64,000 nucleotides of DNA. It comes from Rheinheimera faecalis (GTDB lineage: Bacteria; Pseudomonadota; Gammaproteobacteria; Enterobacterales; Alteromonadaceae). A model generated the notes under the pieces. That model was given only the letters and a program-made list of their open reading frames with translations. It ran no database searches and was not told where the DNA came from. Of this stretch, positions 34,436-42,449 are shown piece after piece (positions within the stretch are counted from its first letter, which is position 1; the number at the start of each line of letters is the position of its first letter). Location of the stretch: positions 434,001-498,000 of the forward strand of contig NZ_JAJOYT010000002.1 in the NCBI RefSeq assembly GCF_021290965.1, in the 5' to 3' direction. The position numbers and the translations under genes are program-made.

Positions 34436-35206
34436 GTGGCCATCAGGGCCTCGACTGCTGAAGTGACAGAAGGGTTAAAGTTAGTGGATCAGAAAGTTCA
34501 GGTAAAACTTATCATACGCCGGGTGCCAATGCAGGCTGCTCTGTCATGGCTGACCAAAGCTTGGGAATTATTCCGTCAGGCACCTTCGACACTGATTGCT
34601 ATGGTGGCTTTTACCACAGTGTTAAGTTTATTGGCCCAGTTGCATCCAGTGCTTGGCGTGATTCTGGTATTGGCGAATCCGTTTTTGACTGCTGGTTTTT
34701 ATAAAACCATAGTGCTGTTACAACAGCAGCAAGCTGTTAATTTTCAGCTGATTTTTAGTGTGTTTAAAGAAGCACGTTACCGCCGTACTTTTATCAGGCT
34801 GGCTGGTGCTAACTTACTAGCGAATATTCCGTTAATGCTGTTGGCTGCGCAGCTGATGGAGCAAACTCAGGCTGGTGTAGTAGATCCTGTCACGATGTTT
34901 TTACTGGCTGTTGTATTGAGTCTGGTCTTTATGCTGTTTGCTTATGCGGTTGCTATTGCATATTTCCTTAATGAACAACGGTTACAGGCTATTTTAATGG
35001 CTAGCCTAACCGCCTGTTGGCGTAATGTAGGTGCATTAACTTTGTTTGGTATCTTGTCAGTAGCGCTGGGCATGTTGGGCATTGTGACTTTAGGTTTTGC
35101 TTTTATCGTGATTATTCCTCTGTTGCAGGTGGCATTCTTTTTATCCTTTAGTGCCTTTTTTGCACTGCAGTTGGATGATTCAGCGCCTGCGGTGCTGGAA
35201 GTATAA
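34436..35206 (+). CDS. BPSS1780-family membrane protein
   Basis: 256 residues from a GTG start. After about 30 residues comes RRVPMQAALSWLTKAWELFRQAP, the typical entry of this family, then six hydrophobic segments (STLIAMVAFTTVLSLL, VLGVILVLANPFLTAGFY, LLANIPLMLLAAQL, MFLLAVVLSLVFMLFAYAV, LTLFGILSVALGMLGIV and FIVIIPLLQVAFFLSFS). Function unknown. No good ribosome-binding site precedes the GTG, so the true start may be nearer the RRVP stretch. It stands where recA is found in many relatives, directly before recX (2-bp gap), so both may be cotranscribed. Confidence 0.75.
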   Translation: MAIRASTAEVTEGLKLVDQKVQVKLIIRRVPMQAALSWLTKAWELFRQAPSTLIAMVAFTTVLSLLAQLHPVLGVILVLANPFLTAGFYKTIVLLQQQQAVNFQLIFSVFKEARYRRTFIRLAGANLLANIPLMLLAAQLMEQTQAGVVDPVTMFLLAVVLSLVFMLFAYAVAIAYFLNEQRLQAILMASLTACWRNVGALTLFGILSVALGMLGIVTLGFAFIVIIPLLQVAFFLSFSAFFALQLDDSAPAVLEV

Positions 35207-35208
35207 CC

Positions 35209-35694
35209 ATGACAGAGCCTCAGCCTTCGCAAGAACCAAAGCTTCTAACAGAGCAGGAGTTGCGACAATGGCTGTTGGGTTTGCTATCGCGCCGTGAATA
35301 CAGTGCGCTGGAGCTAAAACAAAAGCTAAAGCAAAAAGGTGCTTCGGCAGAACAAATTACTGCATTGCTGGACTGGGCGCAGCAACGGGATTACCAGAAC
35401 GAGTTACGTTATGCCCGTATGCAGGTCAATGCAAAGTTGCATAAAGGCTATGGATGGTTTTACATTAGCCAGTTTTGTGCACAGCAGGGCATTAAAAAAG
35501 AACTACAACAGCAACTGCTGGAAGAATTAGACATAGATTGGTTTGAGGTCGCGACTTCAGCCTACCGGAAAAAATATGCTGATAAACCTATAACGGATTA
35601 TCAGGACAAACTTAAACGGATGCGTTACTTACAAAGCCGGGGCTTTGGCAGTGACACTATCCAACTTGTATTTGCAGAGCTTAAAGAAGAGTAA
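35209..35694 (+). CDS. recX: Regulatory protein RecX
   Basis: 161 residues of tandem three-helix repeats: LLSRREYSALELKQKLKQKG, ITALLDWAQQRDYQNELRYARM and GYGWFYISQFCAQQGI, with a third unit towards the C-terminus (MRYLQSRGFGSDTIQLVF). RecX binds RecA filaments and limits strand exchange. The gene usually follows recA directly; here recA is absent and a membrane protein gene precedes it. alaS follows 3 bp downstream, as in Shewanella and Escherichia relatives, so the downstream order is conserved. Confidence 0.9.
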   Translation: MTEPQPSQEPKLLTEQELRQWLLGLLSRREYSALELKQKLKQKGASAEQITALLDWAQQRDYQNELRYARMQVNAKLHKGYGWFYISQFCAQQGIKKELQQQLLEELDIDWFEVATSAYRKKYADKPITDYQDKLKRMRYLQSRGFGSDTIQLVFAELKEE

Positions 35695-35697
35695 GAT

Positions 35698-38322
35698 ATG
35701 TATATGACTTCGGCACAACTTCGCCGCGCTTTCCTGGACTTTTTTGCCAGTAAAGGCCACCAAATCGTTAGCAGCAGTTCACTGATCCCAGGCAATGACC
35801 CGACTTTACTTTTCACCAACGCAGGTATGGTGCAATTTAAAGATGTGTTTTTAGGCCAGGATAAGCGCAGCTACAACCGCGCTGTGACAGCACAACGTTG
35901 TTTACGTGCCGGCGGTAAACACAACGATTTAGAAAACGTAGGTTATACAGCACGTCACCATACCTTCTTTGAAATGTTAGGTAACTTCAGCTTTGGCGAT
36001 TACTTCAAACAGGATGCTATTAAATACGCCTGGGAATTTTTGACTGAAGTGGTCAAGCTGCCTAAAGAAAAACTCTGGATCACTGTCTACGCTACAGACG
36101 ACGAAGCTTTTGATATCTGGACCAAAGAGATCGGTGTGCCCGCTGAGCGCGCTATCCGCATTGGTGATAATAAAGGCGCACCTTATGCGTCAGATAACTT
36201 CTGGGCTATGGGCGATACAGGTCCTTGTGGCCCTTGTACTGAAATTTTCTACGATCACGGCGATCATATCTGGGGTGGGCCACCGGGTTCACCAGAAGAA
36301 GATGGTGACCGTTTTATTGAGATCTGGAACAACGTCTTTATGCAGTTTAACCGTCATGCCGATGGCCGGATGGAACCCCTGCCAAAACCAAGCGTTGATA
36401 CAGGCATGGGCTTAGAGCGTATTGCAGCTATTTTGCAAAACGTGCACAGCAACTACGAAATTGACACTTTTGCTGCGCTGATTAAAGCCACTGCAGAAAT
36501 CACAGGCGCGACCGACTTAAACGATAAGTCGTTACGTGTAGTGGCTGACCATATCCGCAGCTGTTCATTTTTAGTGGCTGATGGTGTGATGCCATCCAAT
36601 GAAGGCCGTGGTTATGTGCTGCGCCGTATTATTCGCCGCGCTATCCGTCATGGCAACAAGCTGGGCGCTAAAGGTGTGTTTTTCAGCAAATTGGTTGGCG
36701 CTTTGGCACAACAAATGGGCGAAGCTTACCCAGAGCTTAATGAAAAGCAGGCCGTGATTGAAAAAGTGCTGGCATTAGAAGAAGAGCAGTTTGGTAAAAC
36801 CCTGGAGCGTGGTCTGGGGATTCTGGAAGAGGCTTTAGCAGATCTTAATGGCAGCACTGTGATCCCAGGCGAAGTGGCCTTTAAGCTGTATGACACTTAC
36901 GGTTTCCCACTGGATTTAACCAGTGATGTGGCGCGTGAACGTGGTTTAACTGTGGATCAGGCCGGTTTTGAAGCGGCGATGGAAGCGCAGCGTAAACGTG
37001 CTCAGCAAGCCTCTAACTTTGGCGCTGATTACAATCAGGCCTTAACTTCTGCACAATGCACTGACTTTACCGGCTACACCCAAATTCAGGGCAAAGCCAA
37101 AGTGGTCGAAATTCTGCTGGAAGGTAATGCAGTCAATGCACTGACCGATGGACAGCAGGCCTTGGTGATCCTGGATCAAACCCCATTTTATGCCGAGTCT
37201 GGTGGTCAATCCGGTGATGCTGGTGTATTAACGCTGGCCAATGGCGCCGTATTCACTGTGGCAGATACCATTAAAGTGGGTAAAGCTTTTGCCCATAAAG
37301 GTAGCTTAAAAGGTGCTTTGGCTATTGGTGATTTAGTGGATGCGGCCATTGATAATGCCCGTCGTGAAGCCATCCGTAAAAACCACTCTGCCACCCACTT
37401 ATTGCACGCTGCACTGCGCACTGTCTTGGGTGAGCACGTGACTCAAAAAGGCTCTTTAGTAGGTTCAGAGCGTTTACGTTTTGACTTCTCGCATTTTGAA
37501 GCGGTAAAAGCGGATGAAATCCGCCGTATCGAACAAATGGTCAACGAGCAAGTGCAACAAAACCACGAGGTACTGACCCGTCTGATGAATGTCGATGAAG
37601 CCAAAGCTGCAGGCGCTATGGCGCTCTTTGGTGAAAAATACGATGACGAAGTGCGTGTGCTGAGCATGGGCGACTTCTCGATTGAACTCTGTGGTGGTAC
37701 TCACGTGTCCCGCACTGGTGATATCGGCTTATTCAAAATTGTGGTCGAAAGCGGTATAGCTGCAGGTATACGTCGTATTGAAGCTGTGACTGGCGAAGGC
37801 GCTTTAGCTTTTGTGCATAAGCTGGAACAACAGGCGCAAACTGTGGCTTCGATGCTCAAAGGCGATATCTTCTCTATTGCTGACAAAGTGCAGCAGGCGA
37901 TGGACAGCCGTAAAGCCTTAGAGAAAGAGCTGGAACAATTAAAAGCCAAACTCGCCAGCGCTGCCGGTGCTTCCTTACTGGAGCAGGTGCAGCTGATTAA
38001 CGGCGTCAAAGTGCTGATTGCTGAGCTTAAAGGCGCAGATCCAAAAGCCTTCCGCACTATGGTCGATGAGCTGAAAAACAAATTAGGTTCAGGCATTTTG
38101 TTATTAGCCACAGCTGCCGAAGGCAAAGTCAGTTTAATTGCTGGCGTGACCTCTGATTTAACTGGCAAAGTTCAGGCTGGGCAGCTGATTGGCTGGGCTG
38201 CAGAACAAGTAGGCGGTAAAGGCGGTGGTAAGCCGGACTTAGCTCAGGCTGGTGGCACTGATGTAGCCGCTTTACCTGGCGTGCTGAAAGCTGCTGCCGA
38301 CTATATTGCGGCTAAGCTGTAA
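35698..38322 (+). CDS. alaS: Alanyl-tRNA synthetase
   Basis: 874 residues, full length. The class II catalytic domain opens with [20 protein letters not shown] and [19 protein letters not shown]; the editing domain has the zinc-binding [13 protein letters not shown] and [13 protein letters not shown] motifs; the C-terminal C-Ala domain ends with [15 protein letters not shown]. It charges tRNA-Ala and clears mischarged serine or glycine. Two in-frame ATGs, at 35698 and 35704, are possible; the second gives [10 protein letters not shown], closer in length to E. coli AlaS. It follows recX by 3 bp and precedes lysC by 6 bp. Confidence 0.97.
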   Translation: MYMTSAQLRRAFLDFFASKGHQIVSSSSLIPGNDPTLLFTNAGMVQFKDVFLGQDKRSYNRAVTAQRCLRAGGKHNDLENVGYTARHHTFFEMLGNFSFGDYFKQDAIKYAWEFLTEVVKLPKEKLWITVYATDDEAFDIWTKEIGVPAERAIRIGDNKGAPYASDNFWAMGDTGPCGPCTEIFYDHGDHIWGGPPGSPEEDGDRFIEIWNNVFMQFNRHADGRMEPLPKPSVDTGMGLERIAAILQNVHSNYEIDTFAALIKATAEITGATDLNDKSLRVVADHIRSCSFLVADGVMPSNEGRGYVLRRIIRRAIRHGNKLGAKGVFFSKLVGALAQQMGEAYPELNEKQAVIEKVLALEEEQFGKTLERGLGILEEALADLNGSTVIPGEVAFKLYDTYGFPLDLTSDVARERGLTVDQAGFEAAMEAQRKRAQQASNFGADYNQALTSAQCTDFTGYTQIQGKAKVVEILLEGNAVNALTDGQQALVILDQTPFYAESGGQSGDAGVLTLANGAVFTVADTIKVGKAFAHKGSLKGALAIGDLVDAAIDNARREAIRKNHSATHLLHAALRTVLGEHVTQKGSLVGSERLRFDFSHFEAVKADEIRRIEQMVNEQVQQNHEVLTRLMNVDEAKAAGAMALFGEKYDDEVRVLSMGDFSIELCGGTHVSRTGDIGLFKIVVESGIAAGIRRIEAVTGEGALAFVHKLEQQAQTVASMLKGDIFSIADKVQQAMDSRKALEKELEQLKAKLASAAGASLLEQVQLINGVKVLIAELKGADPKAFRTMVDELKNKLGSGILLLATAAEGKVSLIAGVTSDLTGKVQAGQLIGWAAEQVGGKGGGKPDLAQAGGTDVAALPGVLKAAADYIAAKL

Positions 38323-38328
38323 AGCTCA

Positions 38329-39537
38329 GTGGCTTTATATGTACAAAAATTCGGGGGTACCTCAGTAGGTACCCCCGAACGTATCGAAGCAGTGGCAGAA
38401 CAGGTCATTCAGACTGTGCATGCTGGTCATAAAGTGGTGGTAGTGGTGTCTGCTATGGCAGGGGAAACCAACAGGCTGCTTGGGCTGGCGCATCAGATTG
38501 ATAGTCGTCCTTCTACCCGCGAACTGGATATGCTCGCCGCCAGCGGTGAACAGGTCAGTATAGCTCTGCTGGCTATGGCGCTGATTAAACGGGGTCATCC
38601 GGCTGTATCACTACTGGCCGATCAGATTGGTATTCTGACCGACAATAAATTCAGTCGTGCCCGTATTTTATCTGTCGGCACTGAACGTTTGTGGCAGGAG
38701 CTGGAGCAGGGCCATATTGTGATCGCTGCTGGTTTTCAGGGCCGGGATATTGAAGGCAATATCACCACCTTAGGTCGTGGCGGTTCTGATACTACAGCAG
38801 TGGCTTTAGCTGCGGCCTTAAAAGCTGACGAGTGCCAGATATTTACTGATGTCGACGGTATTTACAGCATGGACCCGCGAATTTGTGCGGATGCGTTCCG
38901 GCTGCCTCATGTAGATGCATCCAGTATGCTGGAACTGGCCAGTTTAGGCGCGAAAGTATTGCACTCCCGCTCTGTCGAATATGCGGCTATGCATCAGGTG
39001 CCGGTTCGGGTGTTATCCAGCTTCAGACCTGATCAGGGAACTTTAGTGTGTTATGAGGACCAGACAATGAGTGTACCAGCGGTGACAGGACTGGCATGCC
39101 AGACCGGTGAAGTCTGGTTGGAGCTGAATGAGCTAAGTAGTGAGCTACATATCGCATTACTGAAGGAGTTCGCCCGTTTAGCTATTGAGACCGATATGTT
39201 AAAGGTGCAGTATGCGCCGTCAGGTTTAGTACAGATGCAGTTCAGTTTGAACCAAAATGATCTGAATACTGTAGAAGATATTTGTAATGAACTGAAAAAG
39301 AAGCAAAATTTCACGCTGCAAAGCAGGAAGTCTTTGGGCAAGTTATCTATAGTAGGGATAGGGCTGAAATCAAATCCTGCCATTACAGCGACAGTATTTG
39401 AACAATTGCAGTTATTAGCCGTGCAGGTTGTTGCTGTCAGTTGTGCCGAAATTAAATTATCGATCGTCGTGCCAGAGACTGAATTGAATAAAGTAGCGGT
39501 CGCTTTACATACTGCCTTATTGGGTTCAGTTAATTAA
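38329..39537 (+). CDS. lysC: Aspartate kinase
   Basis: 402 residues, monofunctional. The kinase domain starts with VQKFGGTSVGTPERI and contains FQGRDIEGNITTLGRGGSDTTA and ECQIFTDVDGIYSMDPR. Two ACT domains occupy the C-terminal 140 residues and would bind an amino-acid inhibitor, probably lysine or threonine. The enzyme phosphorylates aspartate at the head of the lysine, threonine, methionine and diaminopimelate pathways. The start is a GTG 6 bp after the alaS stop with no clear ribosome-binding site, which suggests coupling to alaS translation. csrA follows, as in other gammaproteobacteria. Confidence 0.93.
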   Translation: MALYVQKFGGTSVGTPERIEAVAEQVIQTVHAGHKVVVVVSAMAGETNRLLGLAHQIDSRPSTRELDMLAASGEQVSIALLAMALIKRGHPAVSLLADQIGILTDNKFSRARILSVGTERLWQELEQGHIVIAAGFQGRDIEGNITTLGRGGSDTTAVALAAALKADECQIFTDVDGIYSMDPRICADAFRLPHVDASSMLELASLGAKVLHSRSVEYAAMHQVPVRVLSSFRPDQGTLVCYEDQTMSVPAVTGLACQTGEVWLELNELSSELHIALLKEFARLAIETDMLKVQYAPSGLVQMQFSLNQNDLNTVEDICNELKKKQNFTLQSRKSLGKLSIVGIGLKSNPAITATVFEQLQLLAVQVVAVSCAEIKLSIVVPETELNKVAVALHTALLGSVN

Positions 39538-39651
39538 TTTCAAGGTTTTCATAAATTTGTCAGCTGAGTTATCATACAACTGACAGGTCTGCGCAGTACG
39601 ATCAAACAAGCGCAACCATTGGAAGCTGGGATCATACAAAAGGAGCAAAGA

Positions 39652-39855
39652 ATGCTTATTTTAACGCGTCGTGTTGGTGAGACACTGATGATTGGTGATG
39701 AAGTCACGGTCACAGTTTTAGGCGTCAAAGGAAATCAGGTTCGTATCGGTGTGAATGCACCAAAAGAAGTTTCAGTGCACAGAGAAGAGATTTATATGCG
39801 CATTCAGGCTGAAAAAGGCACCCCAGGTGGCTTTAGCGGCGATGACGATCAATAA
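39652..39855 (+). CDS. csrA: Carbon storage regulator CsrA
   Basis: 67 residues from the ATG at 39652, set by AGGAG 6 nt upstream. The sequence [20 protein letters not shown] and the following [25 protein letters not shown] are nearly invariant in the family. CsrA binds GGA motifs in mRNA leaders and controls carbon storage, motility and biofilm genes. The C-terminal tail ([12 protein letters not shown]) is a little longer than in E. coli. It sits between lysC and the tRNA-Ser/Arg cluster, the usual location. Confidence 0.97.
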   Translation: MLILTRRVGETLMIGDEVTVTVLGVKGNQVRIGVNAPKEVSVHREEIYMRIQAEKGTPGGFSGDDDQ

Positions 39856-39966
39856 GTTTTAAGCTTTATCATTTTTAGAAATTGTATATTTTTAACGCTT
39901 TGTAGCGAATATTTAGTCGAATTGTTTAAAAGGTCAGCAAACGCGCTTTCCAGCTCCAAAAATTGT

Positions 39967-39994
39967 TTGACTTATTTTCCTGAGACATTAATAT
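39967..39994 (+). promoter_or_regulatory. Promoter of the tRNA-Ser/Arg cluster
   Basis: TTGACT (39967-39972) and TAATAT (39989-39994) are 16 bp apart, with a GC-rich discriminator (CACGCCGC) before tRNA-Ser, as expected for a stable-RNA promoter under stringent control. Confidence 0.6.
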
Positions 39995-40013
39995 ACACGC
40001 CGCAACGTAGTGC

Positions 40014-40103
40014 GGAGAAGTGGCCGAGTGGCTGAAGGCGCACCCCTGCTAAGGGTGTATAGGGGAAACTCTATCGAGGGTTCGAATCCCTCCTTCTCCG
40101 CCA
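40014..40103 (+). tRNA. tRNA-Ser (GCT)
   Basis: 90 nt with an encoded CCA end. The acceptor stem GGAGAAG pairs with CTTCTCC, the T loop TTCGAAT is present, and the long variable arm is typical of serine tRNAs. The anticodon GCT is at 40048-40050 and reads AGC/AGU. Confidence 0.97.
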
Positions 40104-40120
40104 GTTGTACTGTTAAGATT

Positions 40121-40197
40121 GGATGCATAGCTCAGCTGGATAGAGTACTCGGCTACGAACCGAGCGGTCGGAGGTTCGAATCCTCCTGCGTCCACCA
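40121..40197 (+). tRNA. tRNA-Arg (ACG), copy 1
   Basis: 77 nt with an encoded CCA. Acceptor GGATGCA/TGCGTCC (one G-T pair), anticodon stem CTCGG/CCGAG, anticodon ACG at 40155-40157, to be read as ICG after deamination of A34. Confidence 0.97.
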
Positions 40198-40236
40198 CTT
40201 AACTACAACGACGATGTGAAAAAGAAAGTACCAGAT

Positions 40237-40313
40237 GGATGCATAGCTCAGCTGGATAGAGTACTCGGCTACGAACCGAGCGGTCGGAGGTTCGAATCCT
40301 CCTGCGTCCACCA
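40237..40313 (+). tRNA. tRNA-Arg (ACG), copy 2
   Basis: Identical in all 77 positions to the copy 40 bp upstream; anticodon ACG at 40271-40273. The last tRNA of this transcript, followed at once by a terminator. Confidence 0.97.
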
Positions 40314-40318
40314 CAACT

Positions 40319-40343
40319 AAACCTGCTAAGTGCAGGTTTTTTT
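40319..40343 (+). terminator. Terminator of the tRNA cluster
   Basis: Stem ACCTGC/GCAGGT with a 5-nt loop followed by six or seven T residues, 5 bp after the last tRNA. Confidence 0.85.
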
Positions 40344-40433
40344 GTGCCTAAAATTCAGTCAAACAGATCAACGATGCGGACGCAGTAGGTGAGAACCTCC
40401 TATCTCCTCGCAGAGCTCGTCGTGTTCAATCGG

Positions 40434-40620
40434 CAAGACGCCAAACTGTTGGCGTCTTGAGATCCCGATTTCACGGTTCGACAAAATCGCCGGGAGCGAT
40501 TTTCACTCGTACCATCCCTGGTACTCGCCTTCGGCAGCGAAGCTGTGCAAAACGACGTCCTGTCGTTTTGTGGACGCGCTTCGCGCGGTCCCGTAGGGAC
40601 GTTTGCCAGGACGGCAAACG
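40434..40620. repeat. Array of eight short-loop hairpins
   Basis: Eight consecutive inverted repeats with 3- to 5-nt loops: 40434-40459 (11-bp stem), 40483-40503 (8 bp), 40509-40524 (6 bp), 40529-40542 (5 bp), 40548-40570 (9 bp), 40576-40586 (4 bp), 40588-40600 (5 bp) and 40600-40620 (8 bp). All stems listed are perfect. None has a T-tract, so they are not terminators. No protein is likely here. The region lies between the tRNA terminator and the convergent CBS gene. Its role is unknown. Confidence 0.8.
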
Positions 40621-40684
40621 CAATCCTCCTGCCGCGAAGTTTTCATTTCTGCAATTGCTCCCCAGACCACCAAACCACCAAACC

Positions 40685-41101
40685 CTAAGCCGCCCGTTCC
40701 CCGCCATAACAGTCCCCAAGCGTAGCCTCCAGCGCTCTAACCACCTGGCCTCTATTCAGCACCCCAACCACCACGCCACTCTCAAGCACAGGCAGCTGAT
40801 GCAAATGCAGGCTGGTAAAGATCACTGCACTATCCACCACGCTGTCAGACGTCAGCACAGTGACCACCTTTTTACTCATCACCTGAGCTATGGTGTTGTG
40901 CAGACTGCAGAAGTAGCTGGCGTGTAACATAGCGGTTAAGCAGTCCTGCTCAGACAAATAACCGACCAGGTTATTTTCTTTATCAAACACCGGTGCACCG
41001 GTCAGGTTAAACTGTCGCAGTTGCTGCACAGCCTGAACTATCGTATCGTCTTGTTGCAGGCGTGGAAATTCACGCTGGAATATATCTTGTACTTTGCTCA
41101 T
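40685..41101 (-). CDS. CBS-domain protein
   Basis: 138 residues made of two CBS motifs: QDDTIVQAVQQLRQFNLTGAP with LVGYLSEQDCLTAM, then VMSKKVVTVLTSDSVVDSAV with VVVGVLNRGQVVRAL. Paired CBS motifs bind adenine nucleotides or related ligands and usually regulate attached domains; this protein has no other domain. Stand-alone forms are common and mostly uncharacterised. The gene converges on the hairpin array and is divergent from tRNA-Trp. Confidence 0.85.
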   Translation of the reverse strand: MSKVQDIFQREFPRLQQDDTIVQAVQQLRQFNLTGAPVFDKENNLVGYLSEQDCLTAMLHASYFCSLHNTIAQVMSKKVVTVLTSDSVVDSAVIFTSLHLHQLPVLESGVVVGVLNRGQVVRALEATLGDCYGGERAA

Positions 41102-41286
41102 GGTTTTTCTCCTTTGAAGCTATGGAAGCAGCATAAGCCCGATAAATGCTTCGATGAAAACGAATTAATAAGCTCGAGAGTATCGTAATTTACGATTAGA
41201 AAACTTTGTAGCAATCAGAGAAGGGGAGTTAAAGGAATGAAACGTATGTTTTATGTGCAGTTAAATCAGTGCAGACAGATTTTTGC

Positions 41287-41314
41287 TTTACCTTTGAACT
41301 CTCTTTTGTATAAT
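41287..41314 (+). promoter_or_regulatory. Promoter of tRNA-Trp (and probably holD-rimI)
   Basis: TATAAT (41309-41314) is a perfect -10, followed by the GC-rich GGCGCC discriminator. The -35 is the weaker TTTACC (41287-41292) at 16 bp. Confidence 0.65.
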
Positions 41315-41329
41315 GGCGCCTCCAACGCT

Positions 41330-41406
41330 AGGGGCATAGTTCCAATTGGTAGAACAGCGGTCTCCAAAACCGATGGTTGGGGGTTCGAATCCCTCTGCCC
41401 CTGCCA
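41330..41406 (+). tRNA. tRNA-Trp (CCA)
   Basis: 77 nt with an encoded CCA. Acceptor AGGGGCA/TGCCCCT, T loop TTCGAAT, anticodon CCA at 41364-41366. It stands alone, and the next coding start is only 13 bp from its 3' end, with no terminator between. Confidence 0.97.
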
Positions 41407-41418
41407 CTTCATTCTGAT

Positions 41419-41826
41419 ATGAATTCTTTATCGTCTAAGCAGCAACTGCTGCACTTACTCCAGATACAACCACTTGAATTACATCAAGAGTTTTCTGCTA
41501 TGGCCAAAACGCCTGAAGCTGAAATTGGTGTGCTGGCAGAACCTGTCACAGCTATCAAAGCTGTAGTTGAAGCCGTCGAACCAGCAGTTCCTGTTGATAC
41601 TGAATCATACACTGAACCTTACCAGGAACCAGACCCGGAACTGACCTTCTGCAAAGACGTCTTTGTGGCGCTTGGCGAGTATCAACCTGATCTGCAGTGG
41701 CGGTTAAACCCGGCCAGTACTGAACCTATGTTGCAAAACGGACTCTTAGTAACACCTTCGATTGAATTATTACAGTCAGCCCAGCAGAAAAAGCTGCTCT
41801 GGTTGTGCCTCCAGCAAGAGAGCTGA
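41419..41826 (+). CDS. holD: DNA polymerase III psi subunit HolD
   Basis: 135 residues. The N-terminal QQLLHLLQIQPLEL and the C-terminal LQWRLNPA, LLVTPSIELLQS and KKLLWLCLQQ fit the weakly conserved HolD pattern; a middle stretch rich in Glu, Pro and Val is an acidic linker. Psi joins the clamp loader to chi and single-strand-binding protein. Identity rests mainly on these motifs and on rimI directly downstream, the standard gammaproteobacterial order. The ATG lies 13 bp after tRNA-Trp and has no ribosome-binding site. An earlier in-frame codon at 41377 is inside the tRNA and was rejected. Confidence 0.75.
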   Translation: MNSLSSKQQLLHLLQIQPLELHQEFSAMAKTPEAEIGVLAEPVTAIKAVVEAVEPAVPVDTESYTEPYQEPDPELTFCKDVFVALGEYQPDLQWRLNPASTEPMLQNGLLVTPSIELLQSAQQKKLLWLCLQQES

Positions 41827-41829
41827 TGC

Positions 41830-42276
41830 ATGCCGTTAATACGTAGTGCCACCCCTGCCGATATCCCTGCGATGCTGCAGATAGAACAAAGCGCCAATAG
41901 TCATCCATGGTCGGAAGGCACCTTTAATACCTGCTTTAGCGAGCGTTATTTTAATGCAGTGCTAATGGATGATAACGACGCCATCCTGGGTTTTTACATA
42001 GGCGAAAAAGTCGCAGTAGAAGCCAGTTTATTTAATATTGGTGTGGCTCCAAAAGCTCAGGGCCAGGGTTATGGCCAGCAACTGATGCAGCACTTTATTG
42101 CGCAGGCTCAGGATTTAGAAGCACTGGACTGCTGGCTGGAAGTACGTCAATCCAATGCCAATGCCATTAAGCTGTATGAAAAATGTGGTTTTATTCAAAC
42201 CGGTTTACGCCCCAGTTATTACCCAACGGCGACAGGCCGTGAAGACGCCATTTTAATGGCTTTGCCCTTAGGCTAA
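41830..42276 (+). CDS. rimI: Ribosomal-protein-alanine N-acetyltransferase RimI
   Basis: 148 residues of the GNAT fold: IRSATPADIPAMLQIEQ at the N-terminus, the acetyl-CoA loop VAPKAQGQGYGQQL, and WLEVRQSNANAIKLYEKCGF near the C-terminus, the RimI signature. It acetylates the N-terminal alanine of ribosomal protein S18. It starts 3 bp after holD and is surely cotranscribed with it. Confidence 0.93.
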   Translation: MPLIRSATPADIPAMLQIEQSANSHPWSEGTFNTCFSERYFNAVLMDDNDAILGFYIGEKVAVEASLFNIGVAPKAQGQGYGQQLMQHFIAQAQDLEALDCWLEVRQSNANAIKLYEKCGFIQTGLRPSYYPTATGREDAILMALPLG

Positions 42277-42348
42277 GGTTAAATCGCCTCTCCAGAAAGA
42301 TAATTTCCAGAGCAAAGTGGCTAAATTCTGTGCCTATGCTCTGCTTGC

Positions 42349-42357
42349 TGCTATAAT
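42349..42357 (+). promoter_or_regulatory. Extended -10 promoter of prfC
   Basis: TGCTATAAT is an extended -10 element with a perfect TATAAT (42352-42357). No good -35 is needed for such promoters and none is seen. The start point would lie about 85 bp before prfC. Confidence 0.6.
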
Positions 42358-42449
42358 CGCGCGAAATTTCCCTTTATACCCAAGTAACCCAAGCCCACTC
42401 TGCTTCTTGGCTATGTTGTGGGCTTCGTTTATTGATCAAGTTGGATGGC

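Noticed and set aside
40010..40219. Open frame running through tRNA-Ser and tRNA-Arg
   Set aside because: It consists of tRNA sequence translated; both tRNAs fold perfectly.
40121..40313. Possible integration site (att) at the duplicated tRNA-Arg genes
   Set aside because: The two copies are full genes with different flanks, and no integrase or other mobile gene is nearby.
40457..40927. Plus-strand open frame across the hairpin array and the CBS gene
   Set aside because: The protein is rich in Arg, His and Pro, resembles nothing, and the CBS frame on the other strand explains the second half.
41237..41422. Short open frame ending in tRNA-Trp
   Set aside because: It overlaps the tRNA and its promoter and has no coding features.
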